Shown here piece by piece: positions 8,058-17,155 of a stretch of 44,649 nt of DNA. The stretch lies in the NCBI GenBank assembly GCA_964498965.1, contig CAZCJU010000006.1, forward strand, positions 1 to 44,649, read 5' to 3'. Positions within the stretch are counted from its first letter, which is position 1. Every line of letters starts with the position of its first letter. The notes below the pieces were generated by a model. The model searched no databases and was not told the origin of the DNA. It saw nothing but the letters and a program-made list of their open reading frames with translations. Source of the stretch: CAZCJU01 sp964498965 (GTDB lineage: Bacteria > Bacillota > Clostridia > Oscillospirales > CAG-272). A program made the position numbers and the translations under genes.

Positions 8058-10148
8058 ATGGATAATGTACCCGAAATATTCGGTTGTATGGTGTTTAACG
8101 ATGCGGTAATGCGTGAAAGATTACCTAAGGACACCTACAAGCTGCTCAAAAAGACCATAAGCGACGGAAGCAGTCTTGATCCGTCGATAGCGAATATCGT
8201 TGCTGCGGCAATGAAGGATTGGGCGACAAGCAAAGGAGCTACGCATTATACCCACTGGTTTCAACCTATGACGGGGATAACAGCCGAAAAGCACGACAGT
8301 TTCATATCCCCGACCGTTGACGGCGGAGTGATAATGGAATTTTCGGGCAAGGAGCTGATAAAGGGCGAGTCCGACGCATCGTCGTTTCCGTCCGGAGGAC
8401 TGCGTGCGACGTTTGAGGCGAGAGGCTATACGGCATGGGATCCGTCCTCCTACGCATTTATAAAAGATGATACGCTTTGCATACCGACGGCGTTTTGCTC
8501 CTACGGCGGCGAAGCACTCGATATGAAAACTCCGTTGCTCCGTTCGATGGAAGCACTCAATAAGCAGGCACTGCGTGTTTTGAAGCTTTTCAAGACGCCC
8601 GCTTCCCGTGTCATACCCTCGGTGGGTGCGGAGCAGGAATATTTTCTCATTGACAGAGAAGTGTATTTGAAGCGTGAGGATCTGATATATACGGGCAGAA
8701 CGCTGTTCGGCTCACGCCCGCCCAAGGGACAGGAGCTTTACGACCATTATTTCGGTACGCTGAAAGAACGCGTCAAATTGTTTATGCGTGACTTGGATGA
8801 GGAACTTTGGAAGCTCGGTATCCTCGCAAAGACAGAGCATAACGAAGCGGCACCTGCTCAGCATGAGATAGCTCCCGTATATACGACGGCGACTATCGCG
8901 ACCGACCATAATCAGCTGACAATGGAGATAATGAAGAAGGTCGCACGTCGACACGATATGGTCTGTCTGCTTCACGAAAAGCCGTTTAAGGGTGTAAACG
9001 GAAGCGGAAAGCACAATAACTACAGCCTCGTTACCGATACGGGCGATAATCTTTTCAAGGCGGGCAAAAGTCCTAAGGATAATACACGCTTCCTGCTTTT
9101 CCTGTGTGCCGTAATAAAGGCGGTGCATGAACATCAGGATCTGATAAGAATTTCCGCTTCAAGTGCGGGAAACGATAACAGATTGGGCGGCTCTGAGGCA
9201 CCTCCCGCAATAGTGTCCATATTCCTCGGCGACGAGCTTTATTCAATATTGGAGGCTATCGAGAACGGAACGGATACGTGCGGAAAAAGCGGCGAAGAAC
9301 TTGAGGTCGGTGTTAAGATATTGCCGCACTTCAAACGCGATACGACAGACAGGAACAGAACATCGCCATTTGCTTTTACCGGCAATAAATTCGAGTTCCG
9401 TATGTTAGGTTCGTCCTCGTCTATAGCCGACACGAATACCATATTGAATACCGTTTTGGCACAGTCGCTGTGCGAATTTGCGGATGAACTGGAAAAAAGC
9501 GACGATATTGAATGCGCGGCACGTGAATTGCTGAAGAAAACGGTGAAAGAGCATAAGGCGATACTGTTTAACGGCAATAATTACAGCGAACAGTGGGTCA
9601 GAGAAGCCGAAAAGCGGGGATTGCTTAATCTACCTGCGACGACAGATGCGTTGAGGTATTTCGACAGCGAGAAAAACGTCGAGCTGTTTGAGAAATTCGG
9701 CATATTTTCACGTGCCGAGGTCAAGAGCCGACTCGATATCATGTACGAGAATTACAGAAAAGTCGTGAAGATCGAGGGCTATACGATGCTCGATATGGTG
9801 AATAAGGATATCTTGCCCTCGGCTTTGAAATATTCAAAGGTGCTGGCGGATACCGTGATATCAAAGAAAAGCGTATACGAGGATATAGATTGCACTGCAG
9901 AGCATGAAACGCTCGTAAAGCTCTCCGCATTGACGGGCGAGCTTGCGAAAAAACGAGATGCTCTGAAAGATGAGCTTATAAAAACCAAGACATTTACGAA
10001 TATCGCCGCCAAAGCGGAGTATTATCGTGCAAATGTCGTTAAGGCAATGGAAGAACTGAGAGAAACGGCAGACGAAATAGAGCCGCTTATGGCACAGGAG
10101 CTTTTGCCGTATCCCACATACGGTCAGTTGCTGTTCTCCGTGAATTGA
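8058..10148 (+). CDS. glnN: Glutamine synthetase type III
   Basis: ATP-dependent ligation of ammonia to glutamate; the large GSIII class found in Bacteroidetes, cyanobacteria and many Clostridia. The 696 residues match the GSIII length (~700), well above GSI. Seen: the GSIII N-terminal segment with THWFQPMTG and SFPSGGLRATFEARGY, the active-site stretch EQEYFLID, KTEHNEAAPAQHEIAP, and HEKPFKGVNGSGKHNNYS, and the long GSIII C-terminal helical region. The start ATG follows GAGAGGAAG. The gene is 40 bases after thiI and 15 bases before the DacF-like gene, so it may share a transcript with both. No glnR- or PII-type regulator is in the window. Confidence 0.96.
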   Translation: MDNVPEIFGCMVFNDAVMRERLPKDTYKLLKKTISDGSSLDPSIANIVAAAMKDWATSKGATHYTHWFQPMTGITAEKHDSFISPTVDGGVIMEFSGKELIKGESDASSFPSGGLRATFEARGYTAWDPSSYAFIKDDTLCIPTAFCSYGGEALDMKTPLLRSMEALNKQALRVLKLFKTPASRVIPSVGAEQEYFLIDREVYLKREDLIYTGRTLFGSRPPKGQELYDHYFGTLKERVKLFMRDLDEELWKLGILAKTEHNEAAPAQHEIAPVYTTATIATDHNQLTMEIMKKVARRHDMVCLLHEKPFKGVNGSGKHNNYSLVTDTGDNLFKAGKSPKDNTRFLLFLCAVIKAVHEHQDLIRISASSAGNDNRLGGSEAPPAIVSIFLGDELYSILEAIENGTDTCGKSGEELEVGVKILPHFKRDTTDRNRTSPFAFTGNKFEFRMLGSSSSIADTNTILNTVLAQSLCEFADELEKSDDIECAARELLKKTVKEHKAILFNGNNYSEQWVREAEKRGLLNLPATTDALRYFDSEKNVELFEKFGIFSRAEVKSRLDIMYENYRKVVKIEGYTMLDMVNKDILPSALKYSKVLADTVISKKSVYEDIDCTAEHETLVKLSALTGELAKKRDALKDELIKTKTFTNIAAKAEYYRANVVKAMEELRETADEIEPLMAQELLPYPTYGQLLFSVN

Positions 10149-10163
10149 TTTAAATTTAAGCGA

Positions 10164-11543
10164 ATGATAAAAAAGATAACAGCGGTGTTTTTGTGTGCGG
10201 TGCTTATCGTTACGGCTTTGTTTATCGGCGTTTTTTCCGCTGAGGGACAGGGGGAGGAAATACCCGCAGAGCTTCGTGCCGACGTTTACGATTTTAAGCT
10301 CCCGAACGATAGCGGAATAACCACGCTTTCGCAAAATGTGCTGATGTACTGTGCCGATACCGATACCGTCCTTTATCATGTCAACGATAATGACATGATC
10401 GAACCCGGAGCGTGTGTGAAGCTTATGGTGGGTGCGTTGTCGCTCGAGCTTTACGAAAATCGCCTTGAGGAATACGTCGAAATAACCGAAAAGCTTTTGG
10501 AGGGCGTCCACGGATTGTCGATAAATCTGGATATCGGCGAAAAAGTAAAGGTGATCGACCTCATATATGCGGTAATGCTCATGGGTGCAAACGATGCCGC
10601 ATGTGTGCTTTCGCGGATATATTCTTCCGATGACGATGATTTTATCACATTGATGAACGAAAAGGCAAAGCAGATCGGTGCGGAGAATACGGTGTACGGA
10701 AACGTTACCGGGTTTCATGAAAGCGGAATGGTGACTACGCTTGCAGATACCGTAAAAATTGCGAAATACGCTGCCGGCGTTGAGGGCTTTACGCAGATCA
10801 CCTCGAGCGAGAGATACGTTATTCCCGCCACCGAAAAAAATGCCGAGCGAACGCTCGTGACGAGGAATTGCCTCTTGAGCAGATATCGGGACACAAGGTA
10901 TAAAACAGCCGATGTCAGTGGAATGTGCTACGGCTCTACGGCGGAGGCGGGCGAATGCCTCGTGGCATCGTTTTCGAAAAACGATATGACGTATTTTTTG
11001 GCTGTGACCGGCGGTTATGTCACTTCCGACGGCGATAAAAGGCTGAGCGTGTATGAAGACGCAGTGAAGCTGATATCGCATGCCGAAAACGATTTTGCGT
11101 TTTTCAAGGTAACGAGCATTAAAAAGTCCTGCGGCGAAGCCGATATAAGATTCAATTCCACCGAAAATACGGTCGAGCTTGTGCCGACGGATAACGTTTC
11201 GCTGTATATGCCGAAAAGCATAAACCCCGAAAAGGATTTCGATTTTAATATTATTGTGTATGAAAAGTACCTCGATACTCCGATAACCGAGGGACAGGTG
11301 GTAGGCAGACTCGATGTGAGCTACGAGGGAGATAAGCTGTTCAGCGTTCCGGTTGCGGCGGGAGAAGATGTCGGAAGAAACGATATATTGTATTTTCTGA
11401 ATCAAATAGAAAGAATAACCGCATCAACGGTGTTTCGGGCAAGTGCTTTATCGTTTGTTCTGTTGCTTGCACTGTACGGCGTATTTTCCGCATTGCTCGG
11501 ATATGTCTTAAAAAAGAAAAAAAGGAAACGCCGGTTAAGATAA
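10164..11543 (+). CDS. DacF/PBP5-like protein (peptidase S11 fold) lacking catalytic residues
   Basis: A 459-residue protein of the D-alanyl-D-alanine carboxypeptidase S11 family, which normally trims peptidoglycan stem peptides outside the membrane. Seen: N-terminal signal/anchor (~4-26), S11 domain (~45-290), a PBP5_C-like beta domain (~315-395), one transmembrane helix (~420-445) and a very basic C-terminal tail. The active site is degenerate at all three motifs. SxxK reads ACVK (Ala83 replaces the nucleophile Ser, Lys86 kept). SxN reads GAN (141-143). KTG reads CYG (255-257), placed by the conserved T-AEAGECLVAS that follows. The codons are clear (GCG, GGT-GCA-AAC, TGC-TAC-GGC) and the frame is intact. 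It is best read as a pseudoenzyme, perhaps a peptidoglycan-binding or regulatory protein. It starts 15 bases after glnN with only a weak ribosome-binding site. Confidence 0.85.
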   Translation: MIKKITAVFLCAVLIVTALFIGVFSAEGQGEEIPAELRADVYDFKLPNDSGITTLSQNVLMYCADTDTVLYHVNDNDMIEPGACVKLMVGALSLELYENRLEEYVEITEKLLEGVHGLSINLDIGEKVKVIDLIYAVMLMGANDAACVLSRIYSSDDDDFITLMNEKAKQIGAENTVYGNVTGFHESGMVTTLADTVKIAKYAAGVEGFTQITSSERYVIPATEKNAERTLVTRNCLLSRYRDTRYKTADVSGMCYGSTAEAGECLVASFSKNDMTYFLAVTGGYVTSDGDKRLSVYEDAVKLISHAENDFAFFKVTSIKKSCGEADIRFNSTENTVELVPTDNVSLYMPKSINPEKDFDFNIIVYEKYLDTPITEGQVVGRLDVSYEGDKLFSVPVAAGEDVGRNDILYFLNQIERITASTVFRASALSFVLLLALYGVFSALLGYVLKKKKRKRRLR

Positions 11544-11560
11544 AATTAATAAAATCTGCT

Positions 11561-11589
11561 TTTAATAGGTGCGATTTTAATGATATAAT
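11561..11589 (+). promoter_or_regulatory. Promoter of the VTC-DUF4956-CotH cassette
   Basis: TGATATAAT extended -10 (11584-11589) with a poor -35 TTTAAT 17 bases upstream (11561-11566). It lies in the 68-base gap after the DacF-like gene and 22 bases before the VTC start. Confidence 0.5.
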
Positions 11590-11611
11590 CGGATAAAACG
11601 GAGGTGAGATC

Positions 11612-12313
11612 GTGAAAATGTTCGAGCGTGACGGGAGCGAATACCGCCATGAGTACAAATACGTGATAGGACTCGATAAAGCGTCGGAGCTGTCGCAGAG
11701 ATTACACGGCTTGATGCGTTTCGATAAGCACAGCGATGCGAACGGCAAATACTTGATATCGAGCGTGTATTTCGATTCGCCGAATGATTCGGATCTGTTT
11801 TTATCGCAAAGCGGAGCGGAAAAACGAAAAAAATACCGTATCCGAGCATATAATCATGACGATTCCTTCATTAGCATGGAAATCAAAGAAAAAGACAGAT
11901 ATCTTTGCCGAAAACGCTCTTTGACGATAAACAGAAAGATTTACGACGAAATAATTTACGGCGATTATACCGTTTTGAAAAACCTGAATAACGAGGTTGC
12001 GGACGAGTTTTATTATAAAATGAAAATCGGGAATTACCGTCCAAAAACTACAGTAGAGTATGTGCGACGTGTGTTTGTGTACGATGTGTCGAATGTCAGA
12101 ATAACACTTGACGAGCAGATCAAAGGCTCGTCCGGCAGTGCGGATATGTTCAAGGACAGTCATAGCCTCGTCCCGACGTTTTCGCCGCTTGCCAATGTTT
12201 TGGAAGTGAAATTCGACGAGTTTTTGCCGTATCATCTGAAAGCGGCTCTGCCGTCGGATCTGATACCGCGTCAATCGGTCAGCAAATATGTTTACGGAAG
12301 AATGTTCATATAA
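11612..12313 (+). CDS. VTC-domain protein (polyphosphate-polymerase-like, CYTH/TTM fold)
   Basis: A 233-residue cytoplasmic protein of the VTC family. The yeast relative Vtc4 makes polyphosphate from ATP inside a triphosphate tunnel. The tunnel residues are visible: RHEYKYVI near residue 11, SSVYFDS, KKYRIRAYN (Arg-x-Arg), MEIKEKD, VEYVRRVF, RITLDEQI, LEVKFDEFLP and the C-terminal SKYVYGR. The start is a GTG at 11612, 5 bases after GGAGGTG; an ATG at 11618 is the alternative. It is followed 14 bases later by the DUF4956 membrane protein and then the CotH lipoprotein, a grouping common in Firmicutes and Actinobacteria. What the bacterial protein makes is not firmly known; polyphosphate synthesis is inferred. 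Confidence 0.9.
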   Translation: MKMFERDGSEYRHEYKYVIGLDKASELSQRLHGLMRFDKHSDANGKYLISSVYFDSPNDSDLFLSQSGAEKRKKYRIRAYNHDDSFISMEIKEKDRYLCRKRSLTINRKIYDEIIYGDYTVLKNLNNEVADEFYYKMKIGNYRPKTTVEYVRRVFVYDVSNVRITLDEQIKGSSGSADMFKDSHSLVPTFSPLANVLEVKFDEFLPYHLKAALPSDLIPRQSVSKYVYGRMFI

Positions 12314-12327
12314 TTAAGGAGATAAAA

Positions 12328-13011
12328 ATGATTTCACAGTATGCCATGACATTTGCCGATGCCTTCAAAAAAGGCTTTCTCGAGAATTTCAAGGAGATCT
12401 CGTTTCAGCAGGGTGCCTTGATGATGCTCGTGTCGATCCTGCTCGGACTTTTTATATGCCTGATCTATCGTCTGTCGTACAGGGGAGTGTTGTTTTCGCA
12501 TAGCTTTTGCGTGTCATTGCTCGCAATGGACGTTATAACGACACTCATAATACTGACCGTATCGTCGAGTATAGTTATTTCGCTCGGTATGGTCGGAGCT
12601 TTGTCAATCGTTCGTTTCAGAACGGCGATCAAAGATCCCATGGATATAGCTTTCCTTTATTACAGTATAGCCGCAGGCATAATGTGCGGTGCAAACTTGC
12701 TGTGGCTTGCGATATTGGGAGTTTGCATAGTCGGCGGTATTATCCTCGTCGCAAGCAGATTGCCGGGAGCGGGAGATTGCTATATACTTATGATAAACGT
12801 AGAATCCGAGGACGAGGATGCAGTTGTTAAGTATGTCATGAAAAGCACCAAAAAATGCAATTTGAAATCAAAATCGCTTATAGGCACAACATCCGAGCTT
12901 GCAATGGAGGTAAGCCTTATTTCCGGTTCGACGAAATTCCTGAATAAATTAAAGGCATATCCAACGATATCCTCCATAACGCTCGTTAAGAGTAGCGGAG
13001 AGTATATTTGA
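12328..13011 (+). CDS. DUF4956 membrane protein
   Basis: A 227-residue protein with about four transmembrane helices between residues 30 and 145 and a soluble C-terminal domain (~150-227) of ferredoxin-like pattern. The loop VGALSIVRFRTAIKDPMD after the third helix is the hallmark of DUF4956. Its start follows AAGGAG. It is always worth reading with the VTC gene before it and the CotH gene after it: the family is repeatedly found in this trio, and a channel or membrane anchor for the VTC product is a reasonable but unproven guess. Confidence 0.9.
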   Translation: MISQYAMTFADAFKKGFLENFKEISFQQGALMMLVSILLGLFICLIYRLSYRGVLFSHSFCVSLLAMDVITTLIILTVSSSIVISLGMVGALSIVRFRTAIKDPMDIAFLYYSIAAGIMCGANLLWLAILGVCIVGGIILVASRLPGAGDCYILMINVESEDEDAVVKYVMKSTKKCNLKSKSLIGTTSELAMEVSLISGSTKFLNKLKAYPTISSITLVKSSGEYI

Positions 13012-13046
13012 TCGGTAAGCCTTGCTTGCGAATGAGGGTAAAATAA

Positions 13047-16000
13047 TTGAAAAAAATACTTTCTTTAATACTTATTCTGTCAACACTGCTCTCCGTTCTT
13101 TCTTCATGCGAAACGTCGGGAGATAAGCAAACGGACGAAAGCGATGTGACCGGCGATACCGTTTTGATCGCTCCGAACAAAAACGGAGTGATATTGAATG
13201 AGCTGATGGCAAGCAATAAATCGGTCATTACCGATAATTACGGTCAGTATTCGGATTGGATAGAGCTTTATAACGATTCGAACGAGGATATCAGCCTTAA
13301 AAACTATATGCTCACGGACAATCCCGAAAAGCCCGAAAAGGGAATATTGCCCGATATTACGATAAAAGCGGGCGAATATCTCGTGCTTTGGGCAAGCGGA
13401 AGAAACGAGTACGGTGCCGAAAGCGGTAGCTATCACCTGCCGTTCGGTATAAGCAAAAGCTCGGAAACCGTGTGCCTGTTCGACCCGACTAAGCGTGAGA
13501 TAGGCAGAATAACCGTAGAGGATCTGCCTGCGGATAAATCGGCTGCCCCCGACGAAAACGGCAAAACCGTTGTTTTGAACGTCCCGACACCCGGTGCGAA
13601 AAATTCAACGGAGATATACGTCCCGCAAACAAATACAAATGTGCCTATGAATTCCTACGGCTCGGACGTGAATACGGTGCGGATAAACGAATACAGTACC
13701 TCGGATTGCATTACATTTACGGATTCGGACGGCGATTTCGGTGCTTGGGTCGAGCTGTATAACTTCGGCGATAAGGAAATATCTCTGCGAGGACTGTATC
13801 TGTCGGATAATCCCGAAAAACCCGAAAAATGGGCGTTTCCCGAGGTCAAGCTCGGTGCGGGCGAGTACGTCATAGTGTTTATGAACGGAAAAGTAACCGA
13901 ATACGTCGAAGGAAAAGATATAAATGCGACATTTACATTGACAGGTAAGGAAGAGTCGCTTACGATATTCAACGGCAAGGGCGATGTCATAGACAGTGCC
14001 TCTGTGCATGAGTTGGTTTCCAACCTGACGTGCGGCAGAGATAAGGACAATGCCGATACGTGGCTCTTTTTCCCGAAAGCTACGCCGAATGCCGCAAATA
14101 CGGTAAAGGGTTTTGCGGAAATCTCAAGTGCGAGATACCCGTCTAATAAGGAGCTGTTCATCAACGAAGCGGTTGCGGTAAACGCAACCCTTTCGTCGTC
14201 CCCGGATGGTAAGGAATATGCAATAGGTCAATTGTACGATTATTACGAGTTGTACGATTATATAGAAATATATAATCCTACCGACAAGGATATATCGCTT
14301 TCGAATTACTATATCACCGATAGCAAAAACTATAAAAAGGTCGGGGATATCCCCGACGTTACAGTCAAATCGGGCGAGTATTGCCTGATCTATCTTGACG
14401 ATGAAACGTATTACAGCTCCAAAACAAAGACGCTTTATTTGGGAATGGGGCTGAACCGATACGGCGAAACCGTGTATATATTCGATAAAAACGGTGTTTG
14501 TGTGGATTGTATGGACACGGGCAGACTTTTTGACGGCGTAAGCTCGGGCAGAACCTCGTTGACGGACGATACCGTGTATTTCTTCGAAAATACCACTCCC
14601 GGAAAAAAGAACGATACGAAAACTCTGTCCGCTTCCATCGCATCGCCCGTGATATTGACCGCAGGCGGATATGTGTCGAGCGGTACGCAGGTCAAAATAC
14701 AGGTTCCGGACGGTGCCGAGGTGTACTATACGACTGACGGCTCGCTTCCCACAAAAGCCTCCGAAAAATATACAAACGCCATAAACGTTACAAAAACGGT
14801 GACGGTGCGTGCAGTGGCATTCAAGGATGGCTGTCTGCCGTCGGAGGATGTGTCGCAGTCGTATATAGTCGGCAGAAAGCATAATATGCCTGTCGTTTGC
14901 CTGACAACGGATTCGGATAATCTTTTCGGCGGTAAGTACGGTATATTGGTTGACGGCGATAAGTACGATTCAAACTCAAAATTTCCGTACAAAACAAAAT
15001 ATACCAACTATTGGCAGGATTGGGAAAGACCTATACATTTTGATTATATAGACGAAAACGGAACTCAGGTGCTTTCATTTAATGCCGGTATAAAAGTATT
15101 CGGTCAGTACAGCAGAGCACACGACCAAAAAAGCGTGACGATAAATTTGCGTGATAAATACGGACCTAAGGAGATCTGCTATCCGTTTTTCGGAGAGGAC
15201 AATATAAATGTGTTTTCGAATCTCGTTTTGAGAAATTGCGGTCAGGACGCAACTAAGGCACATATCAGGGATGCATTTGCCGCAAAAGCTGTTCTCGGCA
15301 CGAGCATTGATGTTGATGTCATGGATTATCAGCCAGTTGTCGTCTATATCAACGGCGAATATTTCGGTATTTACGATTTGCGTGAAAGAATAAACGCAAA
15401 TTATATAGCGAATCACACGGGTGCGGATCCCGATGATGTCGATCTTATCAAATCGAACAGCAATGTTTTGCACGGAAGCTTTGACGAATACGAGAAGCTC
15501 GAAACGTTTCTAGAGAATAATTCATTGAAAAATGAGGCAAATTATATAAAAGCTTGCGAAATGGTCGATGTCGATGAGCTTATAGATTACTGGATATGCG
15601 TAATATTTTTCTCAAATACAGATTCGGGAAATATTAAATTTTATAAATCGCATGAAGAGGGAAGTAAATGGCGGTGGATATTGTATGACATCGATTGGGG
15701 AATGTACCCGTCAACATACCTCGATTATAATATGTTCGAAGAGGTCATGAACCCGAACGGACACGGTGTCGGAAACAGCTTTTCGACGCTTGTGCTATGC
15801 TCGTTCATGAAAAACAGCGGCTTTAAAGAAAAATTCATCGAAAGATGTGCCGAGCTGTTGAATACGGTGTTCGCACCCGACAGACTTGTCGCACTTTACG
15901 ATACGATGATAGATGAGATACGAGAGGAAATGCCGTATCATATCGAACGTTGGATATTCAGAGATAATGAGGAGAAGTGGAGTACGGAGGAAATATCGAA

Positions 16001-16154
16001 TAAGCTTTCCTGCCCGTACAGTATGAAATCGTGGGAGAAAAACGTAGAACGCCTCCGTAATATTATTTTGGATAAAAGACAGCAAACGATAGATCATATG
16101 GTTGATTACTTTAATTTGTCATCGGCAAGACAACAGGAGCTGGGCTTGAAATAG
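13047..16154 (+). CDS. CotH-kinase-family lipoprotein with three lamin-tail-like domains and a chitobiase-type domain
   Basis: A 1035-residue surface lipoprotein. Signal peptide with lipobox LSSC (Cys21). Three lamin-tail-like beta modules follow at ~44-150, ~205-320 and ~365-490, each with an ILNELMASN/RINEYSTSD/FINEAVAVN start and a D-WIELYN or equivalent core and an NPEKPEK-type turn. Then a chitobiase/HexA C-terminal-like module (~535-605, with VYYTTDGSLPT) and the CotH domain (~610-985) with DWERPIHFDY, YDLRERIN and YDIDWGM. Bacillus CotH is an atypical protein kinase acting on spore-coat proteins; here the protein should lie outside the membrane, so its phosphate donor and target are open questions. 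The start is a TTG 7 bases after GAGGGT. It is the third gene of the VTC-DUF4956-CotH cassette. Confidence 0.93.
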   Translation: MKKILSLILILSTLLSVLSSCETSGDKQTDESDVTGDTVLIAPNKNGVILNELMASNKSVITDNYGQYSDWIELYNDSNEDISLKNYMLTDNPEKPEKGILPDITIKAGEYLVLWASGRNEYGAESGSYHLPFGISKSSETVCLFDPTKREIGRITVEDLPADKSAAPDENGKTVVLNVPTPGAKNSTEIYVPQTNTNVPMNSYGSDVNTVRINEYSTSDCITFTDSDGDFGAWVELYNFGDKEISLRGLYLSDNPEKPEKWAFPEVKLGAGEYVIVFMNGKVTEYVEGKDINATFTLTGKEESLTIFNGKGDVIDSASVHELVSNLTCGRDKDNADTWLFFPKATPNAANTVKGFAEISSARYPSNKELFINEAVAVNATLSSSPDGKEYAIGQLYDYYELYDYIEIYNPTDKDISLSNYYITDSKNYKKVGDIPDVTVKSGEYCLIYLDDETYYSSKTKTLYLGMGLNRYGETVYIFDKNGVCVDCMDTGRLFDGVSSGRTSLTDDTVYFFENTTPGKKNDTKTLSASIASPVILTAGGYVSSGTQVKIQVPDGAEVYYTTDGSLPTKASEKYTNAINVTKTVTVRAVAFKDGCLPSEDVSQSYIVGRKHNMPVVCLTTDSDNLFGGKYGILVDGDKYDSNSKFPYKTKYTNYWQDWERPIHFDYIDENGTQVLSFNAGIKVFGQYSRAHDQKSVTINLRDKYGPKEICYPFFGEDNINVFSNLVLRNCGQDATKAHIRDAFAAKAVLGTSIDVDVMDYQPVVVYINGEYFGIYDLRERINANYIANHTGADPDDVDLIKSNSNVLHGSFDEYEKLETFLENNSLKNEANYIKACEMVDVDELIDYWICVIFFSNTDSGNIKFYKSHEEGSKWRWILYDIDWGMYPSTYLDYNMFEEVMNPNGHGVGNSFSTLVLCSFMKNSGFKEKFIERCAELLNTVFAPDRLVALYDTMIDEIREEMPYHIERWIFRDNEEKWSTEEISNKLSCPYSMKSWEKNVERLRNIILDKRQQTIDHMVDYFNLSSARQQELGLK

Positions 16155-16204
16155 TTTGACCGAACAGACGAATATCGTCCCGTTTTGAAAGGAGGAACAC
16201 GAAA

Positions 16205-17155
16205 ATGAAGCTTGATCGATTATTTGCCTTCACTCTCGTGTTCCTTTTGTTTTTTTCCTCGTGCGACGGAAGCGACGGGCAAAGCGATATTTCCGACACG
16301 AAAGGCCCGTTTCCTACCGACGAGAGCCGAATCGACGGTGAAAGCGAAAGCTGTGTAGCGAATGAAACCGACAGCGTGCCGACCGAAACGATATACGGTG
16401 CGAGGATCACTTTTTTCGATGTGGGCAAAGCTGATTTTATACTTATCCGATGTGACGGAGAAAATATGGTAATAGACTCGGGATATACGGAAAACGAAGA
16501 TTTCGTTATCGAAAAGTTGTGTGAAAACGGTATCGAAAAAATCAAGTATCTCGTGGCAACACACCCGGATAAGGATCACATCGGCTCAATGGCGAAAATA
16601 TTGGACAGCGTGGAAACGGAATGCCTGTATATATGCCCGATCGAAAAAAACAGCAACGCATATGAAAAAATGATGAATGCCGCAAATAAAAATTCGGTAA
16701 AAACAAAGATTGCCGAGTGCGGAGATACTCTGACGCTCGGAAATGCCGTTTTCGATGTTATAAGCCCGAACGAAAAGCTCGTTTCGGACGGTGACGAAAA
16801 CGAAGCAAGCGTGGTAATGATGATGAAATACGGCACGGTTCGCATACTTTTTTGCGGTGACGCACAAAAAAATGCGGAAAAAGAAATGCTTAATTCGGGA
16901 TATGACCTGTCTGCGGACGTGATAAAAATAGGTCATCACGGCTCGAATCAAGCGTCCGGTAAGGAATTTTTGTCACGTGTCGGAGCGAAATACGCCGTTA
17001 TTTCGACCGGTGTTGCAGACGGGAAAAAATATGTTTCAGATAAAGTAATAAAAAAACTCGAAAATTCCGATACGAAGATATTGCGTACCGACCTTGACGG
17101 CAGTATATTTATGATAACGGACGGTGATAAAATTGAAATTACAACGGAATATTGA
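16205..17155 (+). CDS. ComEC-like metallo-beta-lactamase-fold lipoprotein
   Basis: A 316-residue protein with a signal peptide ending in FSSC (Cys20, a slightly unusual lipobox) and a short acidic linker. A metallo-beta-lactamase domain follows from ~residue 65. Seen: TFFDVGKADFILI, the metal motif THPDKDHIGS (HxDxDH), ILFCGDAQ and IGHHGSNQAS. This is the arrangement of the C-terminal nuclease-like domain of ComEC/Rec2, but there are no membrane channel helices. It is therefore a stand-alone secreted hydrolase; nuclease or phosphodiesterase activity is inferred. GGAGG precedes the ATG. It is 50 bases after the CotH gene in the same direction and may belong to the same transcript. Its end overlaps the methyltransferase gene. 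Confidence 0.88.
   Translation: MKLDRLFAFTLVFLLFFSSCDGSDGQSDISDTKGPFPTDESRIDGESESCVANETDSVPTETIYGARITFFDVGKADFILIRCDGENMVIDSGYTENEDFVIEKLCENGIEKIKYLVATHPDKDHIGSMAKILDSVETECLYICPIEKNSNAYEKMMNAANKNSVKTKIAECGDTLTLGNAVFDVISPNEKLVSDGDENEASVVMMMKYGTVRILFCGDAQKNAEKEMLNSGYDLSADVIKIGHHGSNQASGKEFLSRVGAKYAVISTGVADGKKYVSDKVIKKLENSDTKILRTDLDGSIFMITDGDKIEITTEY

Noticed and set aside
9861..11405. A 514-codon open frame on the minus strand opposite glnN and the DacF-like gene.
   Set aside because: It is a shadow of the plus-strand genes: no ribosome-binding site, a composition without domain pattern, and it covers two genes that are well supported.
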